Source: Ereboglobus luteus
GTDB lineage: Bacteria; Verrucomicrobiota; Verrucomicrobiia; Opitutales; Opitutaceae
DNA: 64,000 bases
Reading direction: 5' to 3'
NCBI RefSeq assembly: GCF_003096195.1
Contig: NZ_CP023004.1
Coordinates: forward strand, 4,010,501 to 4,074,500
Part shown: positions 25,657-33,108 of the stretch, in pieces
Numbering within the stretch: the stretch's first letter is position 1
How the letters are laid out: each line of letters opens with the position of its first letter
Made by a program: the position numbers and the translations under genes
Notes under the pieces: generated by a model
Seen by the model: only the letters and a program-made list of their open reading frames with translations
What the model was told of the DNA's origin: nothing
The model's database searches: none

Positions 25657-26727
25657 TCAAGTCATGACGAGGCCGAGTTTTTCGGGGGTGGTTCTTGAGG
25701 TGCTCAGCCGCCAAATGTCCACTGTGAGCCGGCGGGCGGCGGCCACCGCCAGTTTTTTTCTCGCCGATCCACGAATGATGCCCTCGGCGAGTTTTTGCAC
25801 GGGCGGGTAGTTTGGCTGCCAGCGGGAGAGTCTCCAAATTGCCTCAACAAGCAGTGCACGGATACGGCAGTTGCCGTGCCGGTCGATGCTGCCTTCCTTC
25901 AAACTGGTTCCCGACTGGCAAACGCCGGGGCACAAGCCGGTGTAGGAACTAACCTGGCGGCGGTTGTTAAAGTGTTTCCATCCGTGCGCTTCCCGGGAAA
26001 GCACCACCCAAGTGAGCGCCCCCAATGCCTTCGGAAGACTTGCAGGCGCGGTTTGTTCTATTTTTTCGCGTTCGCGTTTTTCAAGCGTGTCGAGTTTCTC
26101 GATCACTTCTCGCATGCTTTCAAGCGAGCCGTGCATCCAGGCCGGAAGCGTTTCCTTGAGTGTTTCCCAGCGTTTTTTCTGCCACCATTTGCCGGTGATG
26201 TGGTGGCCGTGGCGCAACATCAGGCTGCGTCCGCGGTGTTCCCATGAGAGGCGTTCCTTGCGATACATCTCACGTTCGCGCGTCTGGGTGCGTTCCCGCT
26301 CCTGCTTTTCGGTGGGCACGTGCACCACGCTGAAGGCTTTCGTGTTCCCGCGCTCGTAGCTGTCGAGCAGCGCCACCAGCGCCTGCGCGGCGATTTTGTC
26401 GGTCTTGCGGCTCTTGCCCCTGCCGAGCAGTTGCGGCGCGATGACAAGGCTTTTTACTCCCGCCTTCTGAAGCTGGCGGTGCAGCACGTAGCCGCATGGC
26501 CCGGCTTCATACACACTGCTCATTTTGATCGCCGCCTTGAGAAGTGATTTTGCCAGGTGCAGCAACTGCTCGCTTTGCATTTTTTGCGAACGCAGCGGCA
26601 CCGATGCGTCCAGTTTGATCGCCACCACCACGTCCCTCGCGTGCTGGTCTATCCCCAGTCGCACTGTTTGCGGCTTGGCGTTGATGATTCGTTCGATTAG
26701 TTTGGTGTGGTTAGTTATAGTATTCAT
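25657..26727 (-). CDS. IS110-family transposase, catalytic site possibly impaired
   Basis: A 356-residue protein with the RuvC-like DEDD domain at the N-terminus: GIDQH (Asp 27), YEAGPCGY (Glu 74) and KTDKIAAQAL (Asp 110). The family normally has K-T-D-x-x-D-A, so Asp at position 113 is replaced by Ala; one base change (GAC to GCC) would do this. The C-terminal transposase_20 domain carries ALGALTWVVLSRE and SSYTGLCPGVCQSG with the conserved Ser/Gly block. IS110 enzymes act with a structured bridge RNA from the element. A hairpin ends 3 bp before the start codon. Length is full for the family. Confidence 0.85.
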   Translation of the reverse strand: MNTITNHTKLIERIINAKPQTVRLGIDQHARDVVVAIKLDASVPLRSQKMQSEQLLHLAKSLLKAAIKMSSVYEAGPCGYVLHRQLQKAGVKSLVIAPQLLGRGKSRKTDKIAAQALVALLDSYERGNTKAFSVVHVPTEKQERERTQTREREMYRKERLSWEHRGRSLMLRHGHHITGKWWQKKRWETLKETLPAWMHGSLESMREVIEKLDTLEKREREKIEQTAPASLPKALGALTWVVLSREAHGWKHFNNRRQVSSYTGLCPGVCQSGTSLKEGSIDRHGNCRIRALLVEAIWRLSRWQPNYPPVQKLAEGIIRGSARKKLAVAAARRLTVDIWRLSTSRTTPEKLGLVMT

Positions 26728-26729
26728 AC

Positions 26730-26771
26730 GAGGCCGACGGGTTAGCGGGGGTTCCCCTGCTTGTCGGCCTC
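26730..26771 (-). ncRNA. Hairpin directly upstream of IS110 transposase; bridge RNA candidate part
   Basis: GAGGCCGAC (26730-26738) pairs perfectly with GTCGGCCTC (26763-26771), and GGGG (47-50) pairs with CCCC (54-57) inside it. On the minus strand it lies 2-3 bp before the ATG at 26727, without a visible ribosome site. In IS110 elements the bridge RNA is encoded in the end 5' of the transposase, so this could belong to it. It could equally be a translational control hairpin. Confidence 0.4.
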
Positions 26772-26918
26772 ATGGTATCTCCACCACGTCGCGACGGCAT
26801 ACCCGCGCCGCCGCGATTTTGACTTGATGTGACCGGGGAACCGCGTGAATCGGGCGGAGCCGATGACAACTTCGGCACGTCACCGGAAAACGGACTTCGC
26901 GCGATTCCGCAAAACATC

Positions 26919-27413
26919 ATGATTACATGCGAAACGACGTTCGTCATGGAACTGCTCAACCTGCCCAAAGGCCGCAAACGCACGGCACTGCGCATCGAGT
27001 TGCTCCAAAATATCAACCTCGGTGAAACCGCGATTTTCCGCCTTTTGAGAGGCTACCTCGAAGCTTCGCTTTGGACATCGACTGACGACGAGGGCGAACC
27101 GCTCGACAAGGATTTCTGCATAACAAATATTGCCACCGAATCTCTCTTGAGTGCATGGGCAGAGTGCTCCCGCTTCATTCGCGAAAATGAAACTGACCTG
27201 ACTCACCTTGATGACGCGCGAAACGGATATAACTTTTGGCTCTCAAGGTCGAGCTACGGCAGCGGTGGATTCGGGGACGAGCGCCCCAGCGACGAATCCG
27301 CCGAATGCGCGATGAGGCAACTCACTCATGCCAGCCACGTCTTTGGTGAAATCGACCTTTACCTTGGCGATGACCGCAAACAGCACTTCAGCAACGAAAG
27401 TGCCGTCGTATGA
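26919..27413 (+). CDS. Conserved phage/plasmid protein, N-terminus uncertain
   Basis: The frame is open from 26829 (GTG); ATG 26919 or 26946 is more plausible. The core, YLEASLWTSTDDEGEPLD, then ESLLSAWAECSRFIREN, NFWLSRSSYG and ASHVFGEIDLYLGDD, matches a protein widespread in actinobacterial and other phages and plasmids, where the end reads AGHDFWLTRNGHG and FGEVDLYVGDD. Function unknown. The first 70 residues before this core seem foreign (a lysine/leucine-rich start) and may result from the IS110 insertion next to it, so the gene may be chimeric or 5' truncated. Followed by a 120-bp spacer. Confidence 0.55.
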   Translation: MITCETTFVMELLNLPKGRKRTALRIELLQNINLGETAIFRLLRGYLEASLWTSTDDEGEPLDKDFCITNIATESLLSAWAECSRFIRENETDLTHLDDARNGYNFWLSRSSYGSGGFGDERPSDESAECAMRQLTHASHVFGEIDLYLGDDRKQHFSNESAVV

Positions 27414-27534
27414 GGAATGCCTCACGTCCACCGTGGTTCGCAAGCGCGCCATGATTGACGTTATTGGCGACTCAAAAGATGACAACTGATTACTAAAACG
27501 GTAAGGCTATTTTCCTAATTTATCATTGCTCCAT

Positions 27535-28017
27535 TTAAATCTTTCCTCTTCTGCGCAAGTCATTCAGCGTATCGCAAAGAGAGTTCAGCCGCTCTTTCAA
27601 GAGTCCACTATGAGTAGAAAGCCAATTATTGAAAATTTGCGCTTCTGCCGAAGAGATGGATTCCATTTGAACTGTTATGGCATCATCCTGTTGCGAAAAT
27701 GTATCGCCCTTAATTTTCAATGTTTGATTTGAGGAATCGAACAATGCTTTGGCTATAAATATGGATAAATCTATCGGCCGATGTATCGGCAACTCCTCGG
27801 CTTGCCGACTCCACTGGCCAGTGTGTCGCATGACTTTTGCTGACACATCATTGTTGTCATACTGTGCCAATCCAACTGATAAATATGAGGCATCAGTTGA
27901 ATTAATATACATGCCGTCAAATTTTTCATACGGCATCGCATAAATAGGCTTATGCGCTAAATGGTGAGGCAATTGGTGCGTGGGAATGTAAGCGTTGTTA
28001 TTTGATTTGAATGGCAT
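27535..28017 (-). CDS. DUF6530-like protein of unknown function
   Basis: A 160-residue protein on the minus strand. The pattern YINSTDASYLSVGLAQYDNND, VSAKVMRHTGQWSRQAEELPIHR and DLSIFIAKAL fits the DUF6530 family of small proteins as I remember it; the DUF number is from memory and should be checked. The C-terminus is helical (SAEAQIFNNWLSTHSGLLKERLNSL). No signal peptide or membrane span. It is AT-rich and alone on its strand between a phage/plasmid-type gene and a toxin-antitoxin pair. Role unknown. Confidence 0.5.
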   Translation of the reverse strand: MPFKSNNNAYIPTHQLPHHLAHKPIYAMPYEKFDGMYINSTDASYLSVGLAQYDNNDVSAKVMRHTGQWSRQAEELPIHRPIDLSIFIAKALFDSSNQTLKIKGDTFSQQDDAITVQMESISSAEAQIFNNWLSTHSGLLKERLNSLCDTLNDLRRRGKI

Positions 28018-28246
28018 TATTTTTTAGTGTGTTAAAGTGTGTTTTTCAGGCAAGAATTTTCAAATTAAAATGCACATTAAATCGCATGTTTTATCTATGG
28101 ACAAAAATGCACTACCTCGATAAACAAATGCCCCGCAGTTGAAACTTTCGCATGTGGTTTAATTCCAGACACAGCGTGCTTCAGGGCGAATCACAACCGA
28201 TAATCGCAGTCACGTGAAAAACACACGCCCCGGCTAGCGAGTATAT

Positions 28247-28308
28247 CACGACGAGCAAGGAGTTCTCGCCTGCGACTCGCTTGGCTGCGCTCCTCCTTGC
28301 GCATCGTG
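28247..28308. repeat. Long imperfect stem-loop in 446-bp intergenic region
   Basis: Arms of 16 bases at 28247-28262 and 28293-28308 pair at 14 positions around a 30-base loop. The surrounding region 28018-28463 has no gene. The loop holds short repeats of GCGACTCGCTTGGCTGCGCTC kind, which suggests a repetitive palindrome or an element end. No T run follows, so it is not an obvious terminator. Confidence 0.4.
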
Positions 28309-28426
28309 CTTTCTCGCAGCAATGGGGGCTTTTGTCTTCCATAAAAGATGGGGGAGGACGCCACTTGGAAAATCAATCGCGCGTTTGTCGATCCGTCCCT
28401 TTGCCTGCTGTTTTTTTTGGATAAGT

Positions 28427-28463
28427 TTGACACGAAAATGCGATTTTATGTATTTTACGCATC
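28427..28463 (+). promoter_or_regulatory. Candidate promoter/operator of the Phd-VapC pair
   Basis: TTGACA at 28427-28432 is a perfect -35 box; a weak -10 lies at about 28449-28455. ATGCG (28438-28442) and CGCAT (28458-28462) form an inverted repeat just before the ATG at 28464, the expected place for an antitoxin operator. Confidence 0.35.
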
Positions 28464-28739
28464 ATGAGAACGCTAACTGTCACAGAGGCCGTGCGCAATT
28501 TTTCCGATGTCATCGGACGAGTTCGCTACGCCGGGGAAGTCACAACCCTGACTAAGGGCGACAAACCCATAGCCCGGATCGTGCCGGTCAAACCCGTCCG
28601 CACGACTGCGGATTTTCTGGCATGGGCGAATGATCCAGATCGACCGCGCCTCGCGCCCGAGGAGCTGGCGGCGTTTGAACGCGACATCGAGACGGCGCGC
28701 AAACACGCCAACCAACCGCCAGTCTCCAAATGGGAGTGA
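28464..28739 (+). CDS. Type II antitoxin, Phd/YefM family
   Basis: A 91-residue protein with the Phd/YefM N-terminal DNA-binding fold: TVTEAVRNFSDVIGRVRYAGE, then TLTKGDKPIARIVPV. The C-terminal half, rich in acidic residues and ending in helix with W, fits a toxin-neutralising tail. It lies 4 bp ahead of the toxin gene, and so is co-translated. Antitoxins of this kind repress their own promoter, and an inverted repeat is present just upstream. Start ATG 28464 is the only sensible one. Confidence 0.85.
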   Translation: MRTLTVTEAVRNFSDVIGRVRYAGEVTTLTKGDKPIARIVPVKPVRTTADFLAWANDPDRPRLAPEELAAFERDIETARKHANQPPVSKWE

Positions 28740-28743
28740 ACCG

Positions 28744-29148
28744 ATGAACGGCATCATATTGGACACATCGGTCGTCATCGCCGCCGAAAAGGGCAAACTC
28801 GACCTGAACGGTTTGCTGGGTCGCCAACAACCCTGCCCGATTGCCATTGCGGCAATCACCCTTTCCGAACTGCTCCACGGTGTCGAACGAGCCGACACGA
28901 CGGCACGCGGCAAGGCTCGCGCCGCATGGCTGGAATCATTTCGGGCTACCGTGACCATCATCGACTTTGACGAAGGCTGCGCGCGCGTTCATGCAAAGTT
29001 GTGGGCGAAGCTCGAAGCCGCCGGCGAGCGCATCGGCGCGCATGACATGCTGATCGCCGCCACCGCGCTCACCCACAACATGCGCGTGGCGACATGCAAC
29101 GCCGGCGAGTTCAAGCGCGTCGCAAACCTGAAGGTTATCACCCCGTGA
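28744..29148 (+). CDS. vapC: VapC-type PIN-domain toxin
   Basis: A 134-residue PIN-domain ribonuclease. Acidic catalytic positions are visible: IILDTS (Asp 7) near the start, SELLHGVERAD in the middle (Glu), and HDMLIAATAL near residue 100 (Asp), with a final NAGEFKRV strand. VapC toxins cut tRNA or rRNA and are held by their cognate antitoxin. ATG 28744 is chosen because it gives a compact fit 4 bp after the antitoxin stop; a frame open from 28630 would overlap the antitoxin gene. The pair lies close to the end of the integrated element and may help to keep it in the chromosome. Confidence 0.85.
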   Translation: MNGIILDTSVVIAAEKGKLDLNGLLGRQQPCPIAIAAITLSELLHGVERADTTARGKARAAWLESFRATVTIIDFDEGCARVHAKLWAKLEAAGERIGAHDMLIAATALTHNMRVATCNAGEFKRVANLKVITP

Positions 29149-29213
29149 TCACCCGTCCAATGGCCCAAATCGTATTCAAATAATGGATACTCACATGGTG
29201 AATTTGCCCAAGA

Positions 29214-29233
29214 TTTGACAGGGATTTGTCAAA
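29214..29233. repeat. Perfect inverted repeat near the element end
   Basis: TTTGACA (29214-29220) and TGTCAAA (29227-29233) are separated by 6 bases. It lies between the toxin gene and the tRNA-Ser-like core and could be a protein-binding arm site or a short terminator; no T run follows. The region 29149-29344 holds no gene. Confidence 0.35.
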
Positions 29234-29347
29234 CAGAGTGCTTTTCGCTTGCTTTCGTTGCACTTCATTGCTTCTCTTTAATCGTCATAAACCATTAACA
29301 ATCAACTAAGTCCAAAAGACCCAAAGATTTAGGAATCGCAGATAGGC

Positions 29348-29373
29348 GGGTTCGAATCCCTCCCTCTCCGCCA
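29348..29373 (+). other. attachment site: tRNA-Ser 3' end fragment
   Basis: 26 bases read exactly as the 3' end of a tRNA-Ser: T-arm loop TTCGAAT with its CCCTC strand, acceptor strand CCTCTCC, discriminator G and CCA. The five bases before the loop (GCGGG) no longer pair well, and nothing upstream folds into the rest of a tRNA, so this is only a duplicated 3' end. That is the typical product of integrase-mediated insertion into a tRNA gene, and sets the right border of the mobile region. The intact tRNA and integrase are expected left of position 1. Confidence 0.7.
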
Positions 29374-29405
29374 GTTTAACCGTTGGAAAACAACAGTGCT
29401 GTTGC

Positions 29406-29468
29406 ATCGTCCGGTCAGGCTTGAGGATAACTCCGCCGAATTAGAAAAGCGGACGATTGTCTTTTTTT
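29406..29468 (+). terminator. Terminator-like hairpin after the tRNA-Ser fragment
   Basis: ATCGTCCG (29406-29413) pairs with CGGACGAT (29450-29457), followed by TGTC and seven T. A large loop separates the arms. It is probably the former transcription terminator of the tRNA-Ser gene, now behind the inserted element. Confidence 0.45.
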
Positions 29469-29487
29469 AAAATGAAGATGACCGAGT

Positions 29488-29517
29488 TTGACATGCGGGA
29501 TGTGTCATTGATCATAC
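29488..29517 (+). promoter_or_regulatory. Candidate promoter of the LacI-family regulator gene
   Basis: TTGACA at 29488-29493 with a weak -10 (ATCATA or TCATAC) 17-18 bases later, 20 bases ahead of the GTG start. GACA and TGTC within the spacer form a partial inverted repeat, possibly an operator. Confidence 0.35.
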
Positions 29518-29536
29518 GACAAACCTTTTTGTTACC

Positions 29537-30604
29537 GTGAAAAGCAAACATACCGAACCCAAAACCGTCACCCGCCCCATTCGTTCCACGACCGAATTTG
29601 CCCGTCATGTCGGGCTTGCTCGCACCACTGTTTCACGCGTGCTTAACGGACAGCCCGGTCTCAAAAAAAAGACGATTGACCGCGTGAACCGGGCGATTGA
29701 GGAAACCGGCTTTGTTCCCAACGCCTACGCGCTGCATCTGAAGGGCAAGCGCACGCAAACCGTCGGCGTGTGCGTGCAAAATCTTTCGTTCCCAATTCTC
29801 GTGAACAAACTCGCAACCTTGCAGGCCAAGCTCCGCGACAGGGGCATCACCACATTCATCGAAGTGGTCGATGGCGACAGCTACGAGGGAGCGGTTCGCA
29901 ACTTTCTTTCGCTGCGTGTGGAGGCGATGGTGTTTCTCGGCTATTTCGACGAGGGGAAAATCGAGCGCCAGCTTCAGGGGCTCGTGAACAATGGCACACC
30001 GAGCCTGATAATCGACCATTTCGGCATCAAGGGCGCCAACACGGTGACACTTGACCGCGCGCGCGGCATGGTGGCCATCACGGAGCACCTGCTCGATCTC
30101 GGGCACCGGCGGTTCGGACTGCTCGGCTACTCGGAAAGTTTCCGCAGCACGCACGAGCGCACCCGAGGCATCCGCGAGGCACTCGAGGAGCGCGGGCTCG
30201 ACTTCGACAAATGCACGGAAAACATCGACGACCAGATTGTCCGCACGAGCGATTTTGAATTCGGGCGCGCGCTCGTGCGCACGTTCATCGAGCGCGGCAA
30301 GCCGCCGACCGCGTTTATCGCGCTCAACGACGTCCTGGCCGCCGGCGCGATCCACGGGGTGAGGGACATGGGCCTCCGAGTGCCCGAGGATTTTTCGGTG
30401 AGCGGTTTCAACAACCAGGACATTTGCTCGATGGTCGTGCCCAATATCACGAGCGTCGACCAGCGTGTGGACAAGACGATCCAGGTCGCGGTTGATTTTG
30501 TTATCGACCAGATGGGAAAACCACTGCGCACAAAACCCGTCGTAAAAATGATCGACCCATTGCTCATCGTGCGCGGTTCAACCGGTCCCGCGCGGGGACG
30601 GTAA
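29537..30604 (+). CDS. LacI-family transcriptional regulator
   Basis: A 355-residue protein starting at GTG 29537. Residues 17-45 form the helix-turn-helix (STTEFARHVGLARTTVSRVLNG) with a hinge helix; FVPNAYALHLKGKRTQTVGVCV marks the switch to the periplasmic-binding-like sensor domain, and the C-terminal half contains RRFGLLGYSESFRSTHERTRG and AFIALNDVLAAGAIHG. It should bind a sugar or related effector and control transport or hydrolase genes. The gene is the first host gene after the att fragment. The next gene, a sialate O-acetylesterase, is convergent, so target genes are not obvious. Confidence 0.85.
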   Translation: MKSKHTEPKTVTRPIRSTTEFARHVGLARTTVSRVLNGQPGLKKKTIDRVNRAIEETGFVPNAYALHLKGKRTQTVGVCVQNLSFPILVNKLATLQAKLRDRGITTFIEVVDGDSYEGAVRNFLSLRVEAMVFLGYFDEGKIERQLQGLVNNGTPSLIIDHFGIKGANTVTLDRARGMVAITEHLLDLGHRRFGLLGYSESFRSTHERTRGIREALEERGLDFDKCTENIDDQIVRTSDFEFGRALVRTFIERGKPPTAFIALNDVLAAGAIHGVRDMGLRVPEDFSVSGFNNQDICSMVVPNITSVDQRVDKTIQVAVDFVIDQMGKPLRTKPVVKMIDPLLIVRGSTGPARGR

Positions 30605-30611
30605 CTTTGCG

Positions 30612-30643
30612 CAAAAAAAACAACCCGCTGTTTTAAAGCGGGT
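30612..30643 (-). terminator. Rho-independent terminator of sialate esterase gene
   Basis: ACCCGCT (30623-30629) pairs with AGCGGGT (30637-30643); on the minus strand the stem is followed by a run of eight T (30613-30620). It lies between two converging genes and serves the minus-strand one best. Confidence 0.7.
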
Positions 30644-30713
30644 CGTGGATGAGTGGTTTACCGGGACCGAGCGGGAGTGCGTTGTCCGGAATTGCCTGCA
30701 ATCCAAAAGGCGC

Positions 30714-32960
30714 TCACTCGGTTTTCACGAGCACCAGGAGGCGGGCGGACTGGAGGCTGCTGCCGGACTTGGAGAAGGTCCAGTCGGGGTTTTTGTTTGC
30801 ACCGGTCTGGTTGCCGATGCCGATGTCGCAGTTCTTGCCTTCGCTCCAGTGGTTGTAGGCGATGATGGTTTGTTTTTCGGCGGTGTTGTGGATTTGCATG
30901 GAGCCGTAGCCGGGCGAGCGTCCGGTGCTCATGCCGTCGCCGAAATCATAAAGCTGGTCGCTGGCGCCGGGGACCTTGGTGGCGTTGGCGCCGGAGTAGT
31001 TGCAGTCCCAGAACTCGATGTTGCCCCGCGCGAAGCTGCCGTTTTTCACACCGCGGACGTTGGAGCGCACGACGAGGTTGGTGACGTTTTGCTGGAAGCG
31101 CGCGCCCGAGTTTTTGGTGGGGACGCCTAGTTTTTTCGCATCCTGCGCAAAGGCGTCGAACGAGACGACGGCGTGAGTGTCCCTGTCGTTATGGTCGGTG
31201 AGGGAAAGGAAGTAGGCGACGCGCTTGATTTTTTTGCCGGCAAACTTGGCGGCGTTGTTGACATTGTAGGTGACTTCGTGGCCCTTGGAGGCGAGAGGGT
31301 TGAGGTCGTAGAGAACTTGGAAGCCCTTGGCGTCGTCGCCGAGTTTTGCGATTTCGGCGGGCAGGGGGATTTCGCCATGTGTGAATGCGCCGACTTGAAG
31401 GCCGGTGGCTGCGTCGCGGAGGTTGGGCTCGGCGGTGCCGGACCAAGCGTAGCGGACGGCGGCGGGCTGCGTGACGCCCTCGGCGCGAACGGTGACGGTG
31501 TTGTCCTTGATCGTGGCGCCGGCCTTGTGCCAGCCGGAGGCGTCGGCGATTTCAAACCAGTCGGGCGCGGCGTTGTCGCGTGTGGCGAGCTTGGCGGTGT
31601 TGCCAAAGGTGATGACGGCGGAGTCGCGCTCGAAGCGGATTTCCGACGGCGCCGGCGAGTCGCATTTCACTTGGGTGATGCCGTAGGTTTTGTTGAGGGC
31701 GAGGAGGGCGAGGCGCGCGCCGACGGTGAGTTTGTTTCTCGGGTGGATGTCCTGAATGTTGCCAATGTCGTTGATGATGGCGATGCCGGAGTGTTTGTCG
31801 TCGCGGGCGAAGCGCTCTTGGGCGGCCCAGATTTTGGGCAGGGTGACGGTGTCGTTGTATTTGTAGGGGGCGAGCTGGACAATGTGCAGGGGCATCGCGG
31901 GGTTTTCAAACTCCGCGCGCCAGGATGCGATGAGGGCATTGAGTTTGTCGTAATAGAGGGCGCCGTCGGCGCGGTTGGCCTCGCCCTGATACCAGATGGC
32001 GCCCTGGACGGCGAAGGGGACAAAGGGAGCGATCATGGCGTTGTAGAGGACGGTGGGGTTTTGATGGCGGCTGGCCATGTCGGTGCTCAAGGGGCGAAGC
32101 GCCTTGGGAAACTCGGGCGGCGGCGCGATGACTTTGCCGGCGGCGGTGGCGGCGCGCGCGGTGGCGAGCCAGGATTCCTGCGCGGCGATGGCCTTCGCGG
32201 TGAGGGTTTTGTTGGCCTCGGTGCCGGGCTGGACCGATTGCACGCGGGTGTTTATTTCGGCGAGCGCGGGGACGGCGGCGAAACCGGCGGGGCTGGTCCA
32301 CGGCTCGATGCGCGTGCCGCCCCAACTGGTGTTGATGAGACCGACGGGGATGTTGTTCTTGAAGGCGTTCAGGAGGGCGCGTCCGAAGTAGTAGCCGACG
32401 GCGGAAAACTTCGGCGTGGTTTCGGGCGCGGCGGCGGCCCAGGCCCAGGAGTTTTCGAGGGGGATGTCGTCGCGAGGCGTGTCGCTCCAGGTTTTCTTGA
32501 CGTGGAAGAGGCGGAGGTTGGGGTGGCTGGATTCGGCGATGGCGTCGGCGCCGTTCTCCGACTTCTGGAGCGTCCATTCCATGTTGGACTGGCCGGAGCA
32601 AATCCACACGACGCCGACGAGCACGTTGTTGAAACGCAGGGTGTTTTTGCCGGCGATGGTGAGTTCGCGGGGCGTGGGTTTCGGGTCGGCATGAAGCGGG
32701 TCGAGGTTCACGCGCCACTTGCCGTCGGCGCCGGCCACGGCGGACTTGGTCTGGTCGGCAAAGGTGACGGTGACTTTTTCACCGGGCGCGGCGCTGCCCC
32801 AAACGGGAACGGGACGGCCAAGCTGGATCACCATGTTGTCGCCGAAAATGGCGGGAACCTTCACATCGGCGTTGAGCGCGATGCCGGCGCCGGCAAATAC
32901 GAGCGCCAAAAGGAAGGCGCGGAGGTTGCGAAATGGACGGGCGTATGTTTCTAAATCCAT
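30714..32960 (-). CDS. Secreted sialate O-acetylesterase (SGNH hydrolase)
   Basis: A 748-residue protein with a signal peptide (FLLALVFAGAGIALNA, cut near residue 31). Mature domain starts with VPAIFGDNMVIQLGRPVPVWG, typical of the family. The SGNH signature is GQSNMEW (Ser 125); WYQGEAN in the middle is the second block, and NIQDIHPRNK supplies the Asp/His pair. The enzyme removes O-acetyl groups from sialic acids or plant-type glycans outside the cell. An extra C-terminal domain of about 170 residues, beginning near ELPLPAEIAKLGDDAKGFQVLYDL, is beyond the usual length (about 500-630) and resembles jelly-roll carbohydrate-binding modules. Alone on its strand, with its own terminator. Confidence 0.8.
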   Translation of the reverse strand: MDLETYARPFRNLRAFLLALVFAGAGIALNADVKVPAIFGDNMVIQLGRPVPVWGSAAPGEKVTVTFADQTKSAVAGADGKWRVNLDPLHADPKPTPRELTIAGKNTLRFNNVLVGVVWICSGQSNMEWTLQKSENGADAIAESSHPNLRLFHVKKTWSDTPRDDIPLENSWAWAAAAPETTPKFSAVGYYFGRALLNAFKNNIPVGLINTSWGGTRIEPWTSPAGFAAVPALAEINTRVQSVQPGTEANKTLTAKAIAAQESWLATARAATAAGKVIAPPPEFPKALRPLSTDMASRHQNPTVLYNAMIAPFVPFAVQGAIWYQGEANRADGALYYDKLNALIASWRAEFENPAMPLHIVQLAPYKYNDTVTLPKIWAAQERFARDDKHSGIAIINDIGNIQDIHPRNKLTVGARLALLALNKTYGITQVKCDSPAPSEIRFERDSAVITFGNTAKLATRDNAAPDWFEIADASGWHKAGATIKDNTVTVRAEGVTQPAAVRYAWSGTAEPNLRDAATGLQVGAFTHGEIPLPAEIAKLGDDAKGFQVLYDLNPLASKGHEVTYNVNNAAKFAGKKIKRVAYFLSLTDHNDRDTHAVVSFDAFAQDAKKLGVPTKNSGARFQQNVTNLVVRSNVRGVKNGSFARGNIEFWDCNYSGANATKVPGASDQLYDFGDGMSTGRSPGYGSMQIHNTAEKQTIIAYNHWSEGKNCDIGIGNQTGANKNPDWTFSKSGSSLQSARLLVLVKTE

Positions 32961-33108
32961 GATATTGTGATTTGTGTTTTTGGGTGACAGAATGAAGACT
33001 CCAACCGTTTGGCAGGCGGATTGCGAGATTGTCTTTCACAGGGGAAGGAAAATACCGGCGGATGATGAAGCAACCTTCACCGCTCTCGACGCGACTGGCG
33101 CGCACGTC

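Noticed and set aside
31173-32954. 593-residue open frame on the + strand opposite the sialate esterase gene
   Set aside because: It is an antisense shadow made by GC-rich codon bias; glycine and valine run through it without motifs, while the minus-strand protein has clear SGNH motifs.
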